From positions 124,001 through 188,000 of the forward strand of contig CACZBS010000005.1 in the NCBI GenBank assembly GCA_902779455.1: a stretch of 64,000 nucleotides of DNA, written 5' to 3'. The position numbers were made by a program, and so were the translations under genes. This document shows positions 9,778 through 18,879 of this stretch, in pieces. Below the pieces are notes generated by a model that was given only the letters and a program-made list of their open reading frames with translations, had not been told where the DNA came from and searched no databases. How positions within the stretch are numbered: position 1 is the stretch's first letter; each line of letters starts with the position of its first letter. The stretch comes from an uncultured Prevotellaceae bacterium (lineage in GTDB: Bacteria; Bacteroidota; Bacteroidia; Bacteroidales; Bacteroidaceae).

Positions 9778-11235
9778 ATGGCAACAGAACAGAAGGACTT
9801 TATCGTGGCAATAGAGCTCGGCTCATCGAAGGTGACGGGCATTGCCGGACAGAAGAAACCCGACGGCAGCATCTCCGTGCTCGCCATGGTCAGGGAGGAT
9901 TCTTCGTCGTTCATCCGCAAGGGTGTGGTTTACAACATCGACAAGACGGCCCTCTGCCTGCAGGGCATCGTCAAGAAGCTCGAGGCCCAGCTCAAGCAGC
10001 GCATCACCAGAGTCTTCGTCGGCGTCGGCGGACAGTCGATCCGCTCGGTGCGCAATACGCTGGTCAAGGAACTGCCTGCCGACACCATCATCACGCAGGA
10101 GATGGTCGTCGAACTGATGGACGCCAACTGGAACCTCGACTATCCCGACCAGAAGATTCTCGACGTGGCCGAACAGGAATACCGCGTCGACCAGAACCTG
10201 CAGATGGACCCCGTCGGCATCCGGGCCTCGCGGCTGGAGGGCAACTTCCTCAACATCCTTGAGCGCAAGTCGTTCTTCCAGAACCTCAACAAGTGTTTCG
10301 AAGTGGCCGGCATCAAGGTGGCCGACATGTATCTCGCCCCGCTGGTGCTCGCCAACGCCGTGCTCACCGAGACCGAGAAGCGCTCCGGCTGCGCACTCGT
10401 CGACATCGGTGCCGACACGACGACCGTCTCCGTCTTCTCGAAGAACGTGCTGCGCCATCTGGCCGTCATACCCCTCGGCTCCAACAACGTCACCAAGGAC
10501 ATCGCCTCGCTCCAGATGGAGGAGAGCGACGCCGAGCAGATGAAGCTCAAGCACGCCTCGGCCTACACCGAGAACAGCGAGATCGACATCAACCTCAAGT
10601 ATAGCATCGACCTGGGCCGCCAGGTGGAGTCGTCGCGATTCATCGAGATCGTCGAGGGCCGCATGGAGGAGATCATCGAGAACGTGCGCTATCAGATTCC
10701 CACGGAATACTACGACAAGCTCTTGGGCGGCATCATCATCACTGGCGGCGGCGCCAACATGCGCAACATCGAGAAAGCCTTCGCCACCTACACCCACATC
10801 GACAAGATCCGCGTGGCCAAGTTCGTGACCATGTCGATCAACTCGGGCAACGAGCAGATCAAGAGCCACAACGCCATGTACAACACCGTGCTCGGACTGC
10901 TGGCCAAGGGCGACATGAACTGCGCCGGACCCGTCATCAACCAGAACGGCGACCTCTTTGCCGACGACGGGGACGACAAGCCCGCCACCGCTGCCGACAA
11001 CCGCAAGCCCCGCCAGGCTCACGAGACCGAGCAGGGCGTCATCCGCACGGCCGAGGAGGAAGCCCGTGCCGAGGAGGAAGCCCGCCTGAAGCGTGAGGAA
11101 GAGGAGCGCCTGCTTCGCGAGGAGGAGGAGCGCCGCCGCGAGGAGGAGCGCCGTCAGAAGAAGGAGAACTCGTGGTTCAACCGTTTCAAGAAGAAGCTGG
11201 GCGACATCGGCAAGGAAATGATTTCTGAAGAATAA
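9778..11235 (+). CDS. ftsA: Cell division protein FtsA
   Basis: 485 aa actin-fold ATPase that tethers FtsZ to the membrane. The N-terminus FIVAIELGSSKVTG is the phosphate-1 motif and VDIGADTTTVSVF (around residue 207) the phosphate-2 motif. It is longer than classical FtsA (about 420 aa). Residues about 422-462 form an almost uninterrupted run of E, R and A, predicted as a long charged helix. The last 20 residues (WFNRFKKKLGDIGKEMI) look like the amphipathic membrane-targeting helix. The linker therefore seems to extend the membrane anchor away from the body. Confidence 0.96.
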   Translation: MATEQKDFIVAIELGSSKVTGIAGQKKPDGSISVLAMVREDSSSFIRKGVVYNIDKTALCLQGIVKKLEAQLKQRITRVFVGVGGQSIRSVRNTLVKELPADTIITQEMVVELMDANWNLDYPDQKILDVAEQEYRVDQNLQMDPVGIRASRLEGNFLNILERKSFFQNLNKCFEVAGIKVADMYLAPLVLANAVLTETEKRSGCALVDIGADTTTVSVFSKNVLRHLAVIPLGSNNVTKDIASLQMEESDAEQMKLKHASAYTENSEIDINLKYSIDLGRQVESSRFIEIVEGRMEEIIENVRYQIPTEYYDKLLGGIIITGGGANMRNIEKAFATYTHIDKIRVAKFVTMSINSGNEQIKSHNAMYNTVLGLLAKGDMNCAGPVINQNGDLFADDGDDKPATAADNRKPRQAHETEQGVIRTAEEEARAEEEARLKREEEERLLREEEERRREEERRQKKENSWFNRFKKKLGDIGKEMISEE

Positions 11236-11295
11236 TCCCCCCTCTCTCAACGGCTCAACGACCAATTTCCCAAACGACCAAACAACTAAGCAACA

Positions 11296-12624
11296 ATGGA
11301 AAAAGTAGATATCCTCGACTTCGGAGCTCCCGAAGAGAAGCACAGCATCATCAAGGTCATCGGCGTCGGAGGCGGCGGTGGCAACGCTGTCAACCACATG
11401 TATAAGGAAGGCATCCACGACGTCACCTTCGTCGTCTGCAACACCGACAACCAGGCCCTCAACGACTCGCCCGTGCCCGTCAAGCTGCAGCTCGGCCACG
11501 AGGGCCTCGGCGCCGGCAACCGTCCGGCCCGCGCCCGCGCCGCCGCCGAGGAGAGCCTCGACGAGATCAAGAACATGCTCTCCGACGGCACGCGCATGGC
11601 CTTCATCACTGCTGGCATGGGCGGCGGCACCGGCACCGGCGCTGCCCCCGTCATCGCCCAGGTGTCCAAGGAGATGGGCATCCTGACCGTCGGCATCGTC
11701 ACCATCCCCTTCCGCTTCGAGGGCAACAAGAAGATCGACCAGGCCCTCGACGGCGTCGAGGAGATGCATAAGCACGTCGACGCACTGCTCGTCATCAACA
11801 ACGAGCGGCTGCGCGAGATCTATCCTGACCTCTCCTTCCTCGATGCCTTCGGCAAGGCCGACGACACGCTCTCCGTCGCCGCCAAGTCGATCGCCGAGAT
11901 CATCACCCTGCACGGCAAGATGAACCTCGACTTCAACGACGTCAAGACCGTGCTGCAGGACGGCGGCGTGGCCATCATGTCGACAGGCTACGGCGAAGGC
12001 GAGGACCGCGTCAAGAAAGCCATCGACGACGCCCTCAATTCGCCCCTCTTGAACGACAACGACATCTTCAACTCGAAGAAGATCCTGCTCAACCTCTCCT
12101 TCTCGCACGAGGAGGGCGGCAAGGACAACTTCATGATGGACGAGATGACCTACGTCCACGAGTTCATGGATAAGTTCGGCTCCGACTTCGAGATCAAGTG
12201 GGGCGTCGCCGTCGATCCCTCGCTCGGCAAGAAGGTCAAGGTCACCATCCTCGCCACTGGCTTCGGCATGCAGGACGTCGACGGCATGGAGGAGCGCATG
12301 CAGCGCCAGCAGACCACCCGCGAGGAGCAGGACCGCCTGGCCGAGGAGCAGGAGCGCGCCGCCAAGCGCGAGGAGCGTCGCGGCCACTTCTACGGCGACA
12401 GCGAGACGAAGCGCCGCTACAAGCGCCGTCCAAACATCTACATCTTCGCACCAGAGGACCTCGATAACGACGACGTCATCTCGGCCGTAGAGCAGACGCC
12501 CACCTACAAGCGCACCCGCGAGGTGCTCGCCTCGATCGGCAACCCGCAGCCCGTCCCGCAGTCGGCCCAGCGTCCGGACAGCGCCCAGCAGGACGTCGCC
12601 CAGGGCGTCATCAGCTTCGTCTGA
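11296..12624 (+). CDS. ftsZ: Cell division GTPase FtsZ
   Basis: 442 aa tubulin homologue that forms the Z-ring. The tubulin signature GGGTGTG lies at about residues 109-115 and the T7 catalytic loop NLDFNDV at about 210-216. An R/E/Q-rich linker at about 333-375 follows the GTPase core. The conserved C-terminal binding segment is probably the DDVISAVEQTPTYKRTR region, followed by about 35 more residues ending in ISFV, so the usual C-terminal peptide is not quite at the end. It is the last gene of the dcw run and is followed by a hairpin terminator. Confidence 0.97.
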   Translation: MEKVDILDFGAPEEKHSIIKVIGVGGGGGNAVNHMYKEGIHDVTFVVCNTDNQALNDSPVPVKLQLGHEGLGAGNRPARARAAAEESLDEIKNMLSDGTRMAFITAGMGGGTGTGAAPVIAQVSKEMGILTVGIVTIPFRFEGNKKIDQALDGVEEMHKHVDALLVINNERLREIYPDLSFLDAFGKADDTLSVAAKSIAEIITLHGKMNLDFNDVKTVLQDGGVAIMSTGYGEGEDRVKKAIDDALNSPLLNDNDIFNSKKILLNLSFSHEEGGKDNFMMDEMTYVHEFMDKFGSDFEIKWGVAVDPSLGKKVKVTILATGFGMQDVDGMEERMQRQQTTREEQDRLAEEQERAAKREERRGHFYGDSETKRRYKRRPNIYIFAPEDLDNDDVISAVEQTPTYKRTREVLASIGNPQPVPQSAQRPDSAQQDVAQGVISFV

Positions 12625-12666
12625 AACTCGGAATTTCCTTTACAAACTAACACTCCTTTATAGGAA

Positions 12667-12702
12667 AAGCGGTGCTTCTCACTCCGAGAAGTGCCGCTTT
12701 TT
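12667..12702 (+). terminator. Rho-independent terminator after ftsZ
   Basis: A 14-bp stem (12667-12680 with 12686-12699, two G-T pairs) with a 5-nt loop runs into a T tract. It ends the dcw transcript. Its arms use the aagcggc/gaagcgg vocabulary of the themed hairpins at 40072, 49625 and 54255. Confidence 0.8.
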
Positions 12703-12760
12703 GACTCGAGAAGCGGTCCTTTTTGAATCGAAAAGCACCGCTTCTTTTCTGATGGTATGT
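12703..12760. repeat. Continuation of gaagcgg-theme hairpins in the ftsZ-ligase gap
   Basis: Further copies of gagaagcggtcc and gaaaagcaccgcttc follow the terminator. The rest of this 343-bp gap (12761-12903) shows no gene or clear repeat until the promoter at 12904. Confidence 0.6.
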
Positions 12761-12903
12761 AATGTGACTGGAAATCAACGACTTGTGTTTTCTTTACGTT
12801 TATATCGAATAATTCTTTACAATCAAAAGCCCTCCTAAGCCTCCCATACGCACCTCTCAACGACCGCCTCGGCAGCCTATGTCGACACTTTTTCCCTGAT
12901 TTA

Positions 12904-12935
12904 TTTGCAATTCCCGCATTTTTTGTTTAATTTTG
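12904..12935 (+). promoter_or_regulatory. Bacteroidetes-type promoter for the acyl-CoA ligase
   Basis: The -33 box TTTG is at 12904-12907, followed by a 20-nt spacer and the -7 box TAATTTTG at 12928-12935. The start codon is 33 nt downstream of the -7 box. Confidence 0.75.
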
Positions 12936-12967
12936 CAGCAAATAAGGATTAACAGGGAGGGAAAATT

Positions 12968-14782
12968 ATGCAGATCAACAGCCATCTATCACGACTCATC
13001 TACGATGTGGCCGACCACTGGGGCGACCGCGAAGCGCTTATCTACAAGGATTATGGCCGTGGCAACACGCAATGGCACTCGATGTCGTGGCGCCAGTTTC
13101 TGGAGAAGGTGAAGCAGACGTCGAACGCCATGCTCAACATGGGCGTCGGTGTGCAGGAGAACGTGGGCGTCTTCTCGCAGAACTCGGTGGAATATCTGTT
13201 CACCGACTTCGGCGCATGGGGCATCCGCGCCGTCACCATCCCGTTCTATGCGACGAGCTCCGAGCAGCAGATCCAGTATATGGTCAACGACGCCCACATC
13301 CGCTTCCTCTTCGTCGGCGAGCAGGAGCAGTACGACAAGGCCCGCCGCATCTTCACCACCTGCCACTCGCTGCAGAAGATCATCGTCTTCGACCCGGCCG
13401 TCGTCATCCCCAAGGGCGACCCGACGGCCATGTCGTTTGCCGACTTCCTCAAGCTGGGCGAGGGGCTGCCCCGACAGAGCGAGGTGGAGGCGCGCCAGCA
13501 GGCCGCCACGATGGACGACACGGCCAACATCCTCTACACCAGCGGCACGACGGGCGACTCCAAGGGCGTCATCCTCTCGATGGGCCAATACCACGCCGCC
13601 TTCGAGGCCAACGGCAAGTGCGTGCCCGTGACCGAGGACGACCGCGTGCTCAACTTCCTGCCCTTCACCCATGTGTTTGAGAAGGGCTGGAAGATCCTGT
13701 GCATCACCGTCGGCGCCCGCCTCATCGTCAACACCTATCCGCAGGAGGTGCAGCAGACGATGCGCGAGACCCACCCGACGTGCATGTCGAGCGTGCCCCG
13801 CTTCTGGGAGAAGGTCTACATGGGCGTGATGGAGAAGATCGAGTCGAGCGGCCCCGTGCAGCGCAAGCTCTTCCGCCATGCCCTGACCGTCGGCCGCCGC
13901 CACAACATCGAATACCTGGCGCTGGGCAAGCGGCCCCCGCTGGCCCTCCATCTGGAATATGAAGCCCTGAACAAGACCGTCTTCTCGCTCGTCCGCAAGG
14001 AGCTGGGACTGGAGAATGCCCACTTCTTCCCCACGGCCGGCGCCACCGTCTCGCCACACGTCGAGGAGTTCGTCCACGCCATCGGCATCAACATGATTGT
14101 CGGCTACGGACTGACAGAGTCGCTCGCCACCGTCTCCTGCGACCACCTGGGCAAGCCCTTCACCGTCGGCAGCGTAGGCCACCCCATCGACAGCATCTCC
14201 GTGCGCATCAGCGACGAGGGCGAGATCCTGCTGAAGGGTCCCACCATCACCCGCGGCTACTATCAGCGCGACGAGATCACCCGCCAGTCGTTCACCGACG
14301 ACGGCTACTTCCGCACGGGCGACTCGGGCTACATGATGAACGGCGAGCTCTTCCTCAAAGAGCGCATCAAGGACCTCTTCAAGACCTCCAACGGCAAGTA
14401 TATCGCCCCGCAGATGGTCGAGTCGAAGCTGCTGGTCGACAAGTACATCGACCAGGTGGCCGTCATCGCCGACCAGCGCAAGTTCGTCTCCGCACTCATC
14501 GTGCCCGAGTATCATCTGCTCGAGGAATATGCCCGCGAACACGACATCGCCTTCGAAGGCCGCGAGGACCTCTGCCGCAACAAGCAGATCATCGCGATGC
14601 TCAAGGACCGCATCGACACGCTGCAGCAGCAGCTGGCCCCCTACGAGCAGATCAAGCGCTTCACGCTCCTGCCCCAGGGCTTCTCGCTCGAGCGCGGCGA
14701 ACTGACCAACACGCTGAAGATCAAGCGCCGCGTGCTCAACGAGAACTACCGGAAGGAAATCGACGCGATGTACGAAGAGTAG
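12968..14782 (+). CDS. Long-chain acyl-CoA synthetase (AMP-binding)
   Basis: 604 aa ANL-superfamily enzyme. The AMP-binding loop YTSGTTGDSKGV is at about residues 190-201, YGLTES near 379 and an RTGDSG motif near 455. Length and motifs match FadD15/long-chain fatty acid:CoA ligases, which activate fatty acids with ATP and CoA in the cytoplasm. It has its own promoter and stands alone between the dcw cluster and a GH31 gene. Exact chain-length preference cannot be read from sequence. Confidence 0.9.
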   Translation: MQINSHLSRLIYDVADHWGDREALIYKDYGRGNTQWHSMSWRQFLEKVKQTSNAMLNMGVGVQENVGVFSQNSVEYLFTDFGAWGIRAVTIPFYATSSEQQIQYMVNDAHIRFLFVGEQEQYDKARRIFTTCHSLQKIIVFDPAVVIPKGDPTAMSFADFLKLGEGLPRQSEVEARQQAATMDDTANILYTSGTTGDSKGVILSMGQYHAAFEANGKCVPVTEDDRVLNFLPFTHVFEKGWKILCITVGARLIVNTYPQEVQQTMRETHPTCMSSVPRFWEKVYMGVMEKIESSGPVQRKLFRHALTVGRRHNIEYLALGKRPPLALHLEYEALNKTVFSLVRKELGLENAHFFPTAGATVSPHVEEFVHAIGINMIVGYGLTESLATVSCDHLGKPFTVGSVGHPIDSISVRISDEGEILLKGPTITRGYYQRDEITRQSFTDDGYFRTGDSGYMMNGELFLKERIKDLFKTSNGKYIAPQMVESKLLVDKYIDQVAVIADQRKFVSALIVPEYHLLEEYAREHDIAFEGREDLCRNKQIIAMLKDRIDTLQQQLAPYEQIKRFTLLPQGFSLERGELTNTLKIKRRVLNENYRKEIDAMYEE

Positions 14783-14815
14783 TGACTTTATAGAAATTGG
14801 GGGCGAATGAGTAAA

Positions 14816-15016
14816 GTTACAGACCCCACCCCCGACCCCTCCCCTTCTTGCGTCCCTTCGGTAGCAAGCGTCCTTCGGCCGAGTGGAAGGGAGGGGAGTA
14901 GCCTCCCCAGACCCCTCCGAAGGAGGGGAGTTGGCTGGCGCGCTGCCCGACGGGGATGACGGCGCTAGCCGCTCCCCGCCCCTGCAAGGGGAGGGGTCGG
15001 GGGTGGGGTCTCTAAC
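14816..15016. repeat. GC-rich inverted element (accccaccccc theme), copy 1
   Basis: Outer arms gttacagaccccaccccc and its near complement enclose inverted copies of acccctcccctt and ggaggggag words, with some internal rearrangement. The same unit occurs at 32823-32944 and 40204-40364. Here and at 40204 the accccaccccc end is outermost. No gene is inside. Confidence 0.85.
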
Positions 15017-15052
15017 TTCTTCTACAACCGAGAACAATCAAAAAAACAATAT

Positions 15053-17464
15053 ATGACACGCAAAGTACTACTGACAGCCCTGCTATGCCTGACAATGAGC
15101 ATGGCTGACGCAGCCCCCGTACAGCTGAAGGCTGGGACGACGGAGGTGAGCATCGAATTCTTCACGCCCCGGACGGTGCGCGTGGTGAAGCATCCTGCTG
15201 GTTATGACTATGAGAAGCGCAGCCTCGTCGTAATCACCCGCCCCGACGACGTGAAGGTCACCCGCAAGGGCAACACGGTGAGCAGCGATGTGCTCACGGT
15301 GAAGATGGACCCGCGGACGGGAGCTTTAACTTTCTCCGCCAAGGGGAAAACACTATTAAGGGAGAAGGGCGCCCCCACCTTTGAGCCGCGCACCGCCGGC
15401 CCCGATGCGGGCAAGTTCCGCGTGACGCAGACCTTTACGCTCGACAAGGATGAGGCTATCTACGGCTTAGGAACCCTGCAGAACGGGCGGATGAACCGCC
15501 GCGGCGAGCACAAGCTGATGGAGCAGTCGAACCTGGAGGACTTCCAGAACGTGCTGCAGTCAATCAAAGGCTGGAGCCTCTTCTGGGACAACTATTCGCG
15601 CACGCAGTTCGACGACGATGTCGCCGCGGGCATGTCGTTCTCCAGCGAGGTGGGCCAGTGCGTCGACTATTATTTCATGTACGGAGGATCGGTCGACGGC
15701 AACATCGCCCTGATGCGCCAGCTGTCGGGCGACGTGCCGATGTTCCCCTTGTGGACCTACGGCTACTGGCAGTCGAAGGAGCGCTATAAGAGTGCCAGGG
15801 AACTGCTCTCCGTTGTCGATAAGTACCGCGAGCTCCGTGTGCCCCTCGACGGCATCATCCAGGACTGGCAGTACTGGGGCTCGAACTATCTGTGGAACGC
15901 CATGGACTTCCTCACCGAGGACTTTGCCGACGGCAAGGGAATGATCGACAAGGTGCACCAGCGACATGCCCACTTCATGATCAGCATCTGGGCCAGTTTC
16001 GGTCCCAAGACCAAGGCTTACAGGCAGTTAGATGAGCGTGGACTGCTCTTCGATTTCGAGACATGGCCGCAGAGCGGGCTCACCTTCTGGCCTCCGCGCA
16101 TGGACTATCCCTCTGGCGTCCGTGTCTATGACGCTTTCTCACCCGTGGCCCGCGACATCTACTGGCAAAACCTGAAACATCTCTACTACCTGGGCACCGA
16201 CGCCTGGTGGATGGACTCCACCGACCCGGACTTCTTCAACCCGCAGGACAGCGACTACGACCATAAGGCCGGCACGGAGGGCGGCACGTGGCGCTCGCTG
16301 CGCAATGCCTTCCCGCTGGAGACGGTCAAGGGCGTCTACGGGAATCAGCGGCAGGCCGGGACTGACAAGCGCGTCTTCATCATGACCCGCTCTGCCTTTG
16401 CCGGACAGCAGCACTATGGCTCGGGGATGTGGAGCGGCGACGTGGCCTCGTCGTGGGATATGCTGCGCAAGCAGGTGCCCGCCGGACTGAGCTACTCGAT
16501 GACGGGATGCCCCAATTTCAACACCGACATCGGCGGCTTCTTCTGTGGCGCCTACAACACCCGTGGCGGCGGCTCGGCCCCGCAGAATCCGCAATATCAG
16601 GAGCTCTACGTGCGCTGGATGCAGTACGGGCTGTTCTGCCCCGTCTTCCGCAGCCACGGTGCCGACGCCCCGCGCGAGATATGGCAGTTCGGTCGGAAAG
16701 GCGAGCCTGTCTACGATGCCATCGAACGGATGATCCGCCTGCGCTATCGGCTTATTCCTTATCTTTACAGCACGGCCTGGCAGGTGACCAGCAACAACGA
16801 GAGCTACCTTCGCCCGCTGTTCAGCGACTTTGCCGCCGACCGCCGCACGTGGGACATGACCGACGAGTTCCTCTTCGGCCGCAGCATCCTGGCCGCCCCT
16901 ATCCTTGAGCCGCAGTACACGCAGGAACAGGTTATCCGCGAAGACGCCATGAGCGGCTGGAATCACAAAACTGTGGGCGACGGTTCAGCCGTCGCCACCC
17001 CCGACTTCACCCAGACCGTAACCACGACGAAATACTTGCCCAAGGGCACCCTCTGGTACGACTTCTGGACTGGCACGTCCTATCGGGGCGGACAGGACGT
17101 GACGCTGACGACCCAGCTCGACCGCGTGCCGATGTTCGTCCGGGCAGGCAGCATCCTGCCCCTCGGGCCTGAGATGCAATACACGGGTGAGACACCTTGG
17201 GACAACCTCGAACTGCGCGTCTATCCGGGCGCCGACGGCTCGTTCGCGCTCTATGAGGACGAGGGCGACGGCTATGCCTACGAGCAGGGCGTCTATGCCA
17301 CCATCCCGATGCGATGGGACGACCGCACCCGCACGCTGACCATCGGCCAGCGCCAGGGCAGCTATCCCGGCATGCTCCAACAACGGCGTTTCACGGTGGT
17401 CCTGCCCGACGGCTCCTCCACGACCGTCGACTACGCAGGCGAGCCTGTCAATGTGAGCTTCTGA
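15053..17464 (+). CDS. Secreted glycoside hydrolase family 31 (alpha-xylosidase/alpha-glucosidase type)
   Basis: 803 aa with an N-terminal signal peptide ending about ADAAP. The GH31 TIM barrel shows the nucleophile in WWMDSTDPDF (Asp388) and the proposed acid/base in WSGDVASSW (Asp463). A C-terminal beta-sandwich region follows (about residues 640-803). It should release alpha-linked glucose or xylose from oligosaccharides in the periplasm. Family GH31 from Bacteroidetes includes xyloglucan alpha-xylosidases, but no SusCD genes lie nearby, so the substrate is open. Confidence 0.93.
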   Translation: MTRKVLLTALLCLTMSMADAAPVQLKAGTTEVSIEFFTPRTVRVVKHPAGYDYEKRSLVVITRPDDVKVTRKGNTVSSDVLTVKMDPRTGALTFSAKGKTLLREKGAPTFEPRTAGPDAGKFRVTQTFTLDKDEAIYGLGTLQNGRMNRRGEHKLMEQSNLEDFQNVLQSIKGWSLFWDNYSRTQFDDDVAAGMSFSSEVGQCVDYYFMYGGSVDGNIALMRQLSGDVPMFPLWTYGYWQSKERYKSARELLSVVDKYRELRVPLDGIIQDWQYWGSNYLWNAMDFLTEDFADGKGMIDKVHQRHAHFMISIWASFGPKTKAYRQLDERGLLFDFETWPQSGLTFWPPRMDYPSGVRVYDAFSPVARDIYWQNLKHLYYLGTDAWWMDSTDPDFFNPQDSDYDHKAGTEGGTWRSLRNAFPLETVKGVYGNQRQAGTDKRVFIMTRSAFAGQQHYGSGMWSGDVASSWDMLRKQVPAGLSYSMTGCPNFNTDIGGFFCGAYNTRGGGSAPQNPQYQELYVRWMQYGLFCPVFRSHGADAPREIWQFGRKGEPVYDAIERMIRLRYRLIPYLYSTAWQVTSNNESYLRPLFSDFAADRRTWDMTDEFLFGRSILAAPILEPQYTQEQVIREDAMSGWNHKTVGDGSAVATPDFTQTVTTTKYLPKGTLWYDFWTGTSYRGGQDVTLTTQLDRVPMFVRAGSILPLGPEMQYTGETPWDNLELRVYPGADGSFALYEDEGDGYAYEQGVYATIPMRWDDRTRTLTIGQRQGSYPGMLQQRRFTVVLPDGSSTTVDYAGEPVNVSF

Positions 17465-17518
17465 GCAGCGTCAAAATAATCATAATACGGCTGAAAAGCT
17501 AAAAAAGCGGGCGAATTG

Positions 17519-17550
17519 TTTGGCAGTTCGTCCGCTTATTTGTAACTTTG
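17519..17550 (+). promoter_or_regulatory. Promoter abutting the prfB start codon
   Basis: The -33 box TTTG (17519-17522), a 20-nt spacer and the -7 box TAACTTTG (17543-17550). Only four bases separate the box from the prfB ATG, so the expected transcription start falls on or beside the start codon. Confidence 0.8.
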
Positions 17551-17554
17551 CACC

Positions 17555-18676
17555 ATGATAACGCAAGACCAGTTAAAAGACATTTTGGACAGGACGGAGA
17601 AATTGCACCGATATCTCCGCATCGACGAGAAACAGATGGAATATGAGGAGGAGGAACTGCGCACGCAGGCCCCCGACTTCTGGGACGACCCCAAGCGGGC
17701 CGAGGAACAGATGAAGAAGGTGAAGTCCATCAAGCGATGGATTGACGGCTATAACGACTGCCGGCTGAAGGCAGACGAGCTGCAACTGGCCTTCGATTTC
17801 TATAAGGACGAGATGGTCACTGAGGAGGAGGTCGACCGCGACTACGAGCAGGCCGTCAAGGCCATCGAGGACCTCGAGCTGATGAACATGTTGCGCCAGA
17901 AGGAGGACCCGATGGACTGTGTGCTGAAGATCAACAGCGGTGCGGGCGGCACGGAGGCCCAGGACTGGGCGCAGATGCTCATGCGAATGTATATGCGCTG
18001 GGCTGAGGCTCACGGCTACAAGGTCACCATCTCGAACATCCTCGAGGGCGACGACGCCGGCATCAAGAGCGTCACCATGCAGATCGAGGGCGGCGAGTAT
18101 GCCTACGGCTACCTGAAGTCGGAGAACGGCGTCCACCGTCTGGTGCGTGTCTCGCCCTACAATGCCCAGGGCAAGCGCATGACGTCGTTCGCCAGCGTCT
18201 TCGTCACGCCCCTCGTCGACGACACTATCGAGGTCTACGTCGATCCCGCCAAGCTCTCATGGGACACGTTCCGCTCCTCGGGTGCTGGCGGCCAGAACGT
18301 CAACAAGGTGGAGTCGGGTGTCCGCCTGCGCTACTGGTACACCGACCCTGACACGGGCGAGGAGGAAGAGATCCTCATCGAGAACACCGAGACGCGCGAC
18401 CAGCCTAAGAACAAGGAGCGCGCGCTGAAGCTGCTCAAGTCGCAGCTCTACGACCGCGCCATGAAGAAGCGCCTTGAGGCCCAGGCCAAGATTGAGGCCG
18501 GCAAGAAGAAGATCGAGTGGGGTAGCCAGATCCGCTCGTACGTCTTCGACGACAAGCGCGTCAAGGATCACCGCACGAACTATCAGACCTCCGACGTCGA
18601 CGGCGTGATGAACGGCAAGCTCGACGGATTCATCAAGGCCTACCTCATGGAGTTTCCCTCTGAGAGTGATGAATGA
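17555..18676 (+). CDS. prfB: Peptide chain release factor 2
   Basis: 373 aa class I release factor for UGA/UAA. The GGQ catalytic motif is at residues 245-247 in SSGAGGQNVNK. The stop-recognition tripeptide position reads S200-P201-Y202, not the usual SPF. The gene is one uninterrupted frame: at the place where many bacteria have the programmed +1 frameshift (after the RGYL-like sequence, here HRYLR at residues 19-23) there is no in-frame TGA. The downstream 51-aa gene and CYTH gene may be cotranscribed. Confidence 0.96.
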   Translation: MITQDQLKDILDRTEKLHRYLRIDEKQMEYEEEELRTQAPDFWDDPKRAEEQMKKVKSIKRWIDGYNDCRLKADELQLAFDFYKDEMVTEEEVDRDYEQAVKAIEDLELMNMLRQKEDPMDCVLKINSGAGGTEAQDWAQMLMRMYMRWAEAHGYKVTISNILEGDDAGIKSVTMQIEGGEYAYGYLKSENGVHRLVRVSPYNAQGKRMTSFASVFVTPLVDDTIEVYVDPAKLSWDTFRSSGAGGQNVNKVESGVRLRYWYTDPDTGEEEEILIENTETRDQPKNKERALKLLKSQLYDRAMKKRLEAQAKIEAGKKKIEWGSQIRSYVFDDKRVKDHRTNYQTSDVDGVMNGKLDGFIKAYLMEFPSESDE

Positions 18677-18718
18677 TAAGTGGCAAATCATAAATTATAA
18701 TTTATAATTATTTATCAC

Positions 18719-18874
18719 ATGGCAAAGAAAGACGAAAAACATCTCAGTGCTAAGCAGAAGGCTTACGAGAAGAAACAAGAGGCCCAGGGCCGCAAAGTGG
18801 TGAACTGGATTTTCGGCGCACTCATCGTCGCCGCACTGTGCTACCTCATGTGGGTGGCCACCATGATGGGCTAA
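18719..18874 (+). CDS. Small single-helix membrane protein (51 aa), unknown function
   Basis: ATG-initiated frame of 51 codons in the 200-nt gap between prfB and the CYTH gene. The N-terminal half is highly charged (AKKDEKHLSAKQKAYEKKQE). The C-terminal half is one hydrophobic segment of about 22 residues (WIFGALIVAALCYLMWV) ending MMG. Third-base composition matches the neighbours, an AT-rich leader precedes it, and the next gene starts 5 nt after its stop, so it is probably real and in the prfB transcript. I do not recognise the family. Confidence 0.72.
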   Translation: MAKKDEKHLSAKQKAYEKKQEAQGRKVVNWIFGALIVAALCYLMWVATMMG

Positions 18875-18879
18875 GACGC

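Noticed and set aside
9823-12387. 854-residue open frame on the minus strand over ftsA-ftsZ
   Set aside because: A shadow of high-GC codon bias opposite two certain genes; low-complexity H/V/L/D composition, no family motif.
12989-15037. 682-residue minus-strand frame opposite the acyl-CoA ligase
   Set aside because: Antisense shadow; it runs out through the GC-rich repeat at 14816.
17610-17625. Programmed +1 frameshift in prfB
   Set aside because: No in-frame TGA or CTT TGA C slippery site at the expected position; the frame is continuous.
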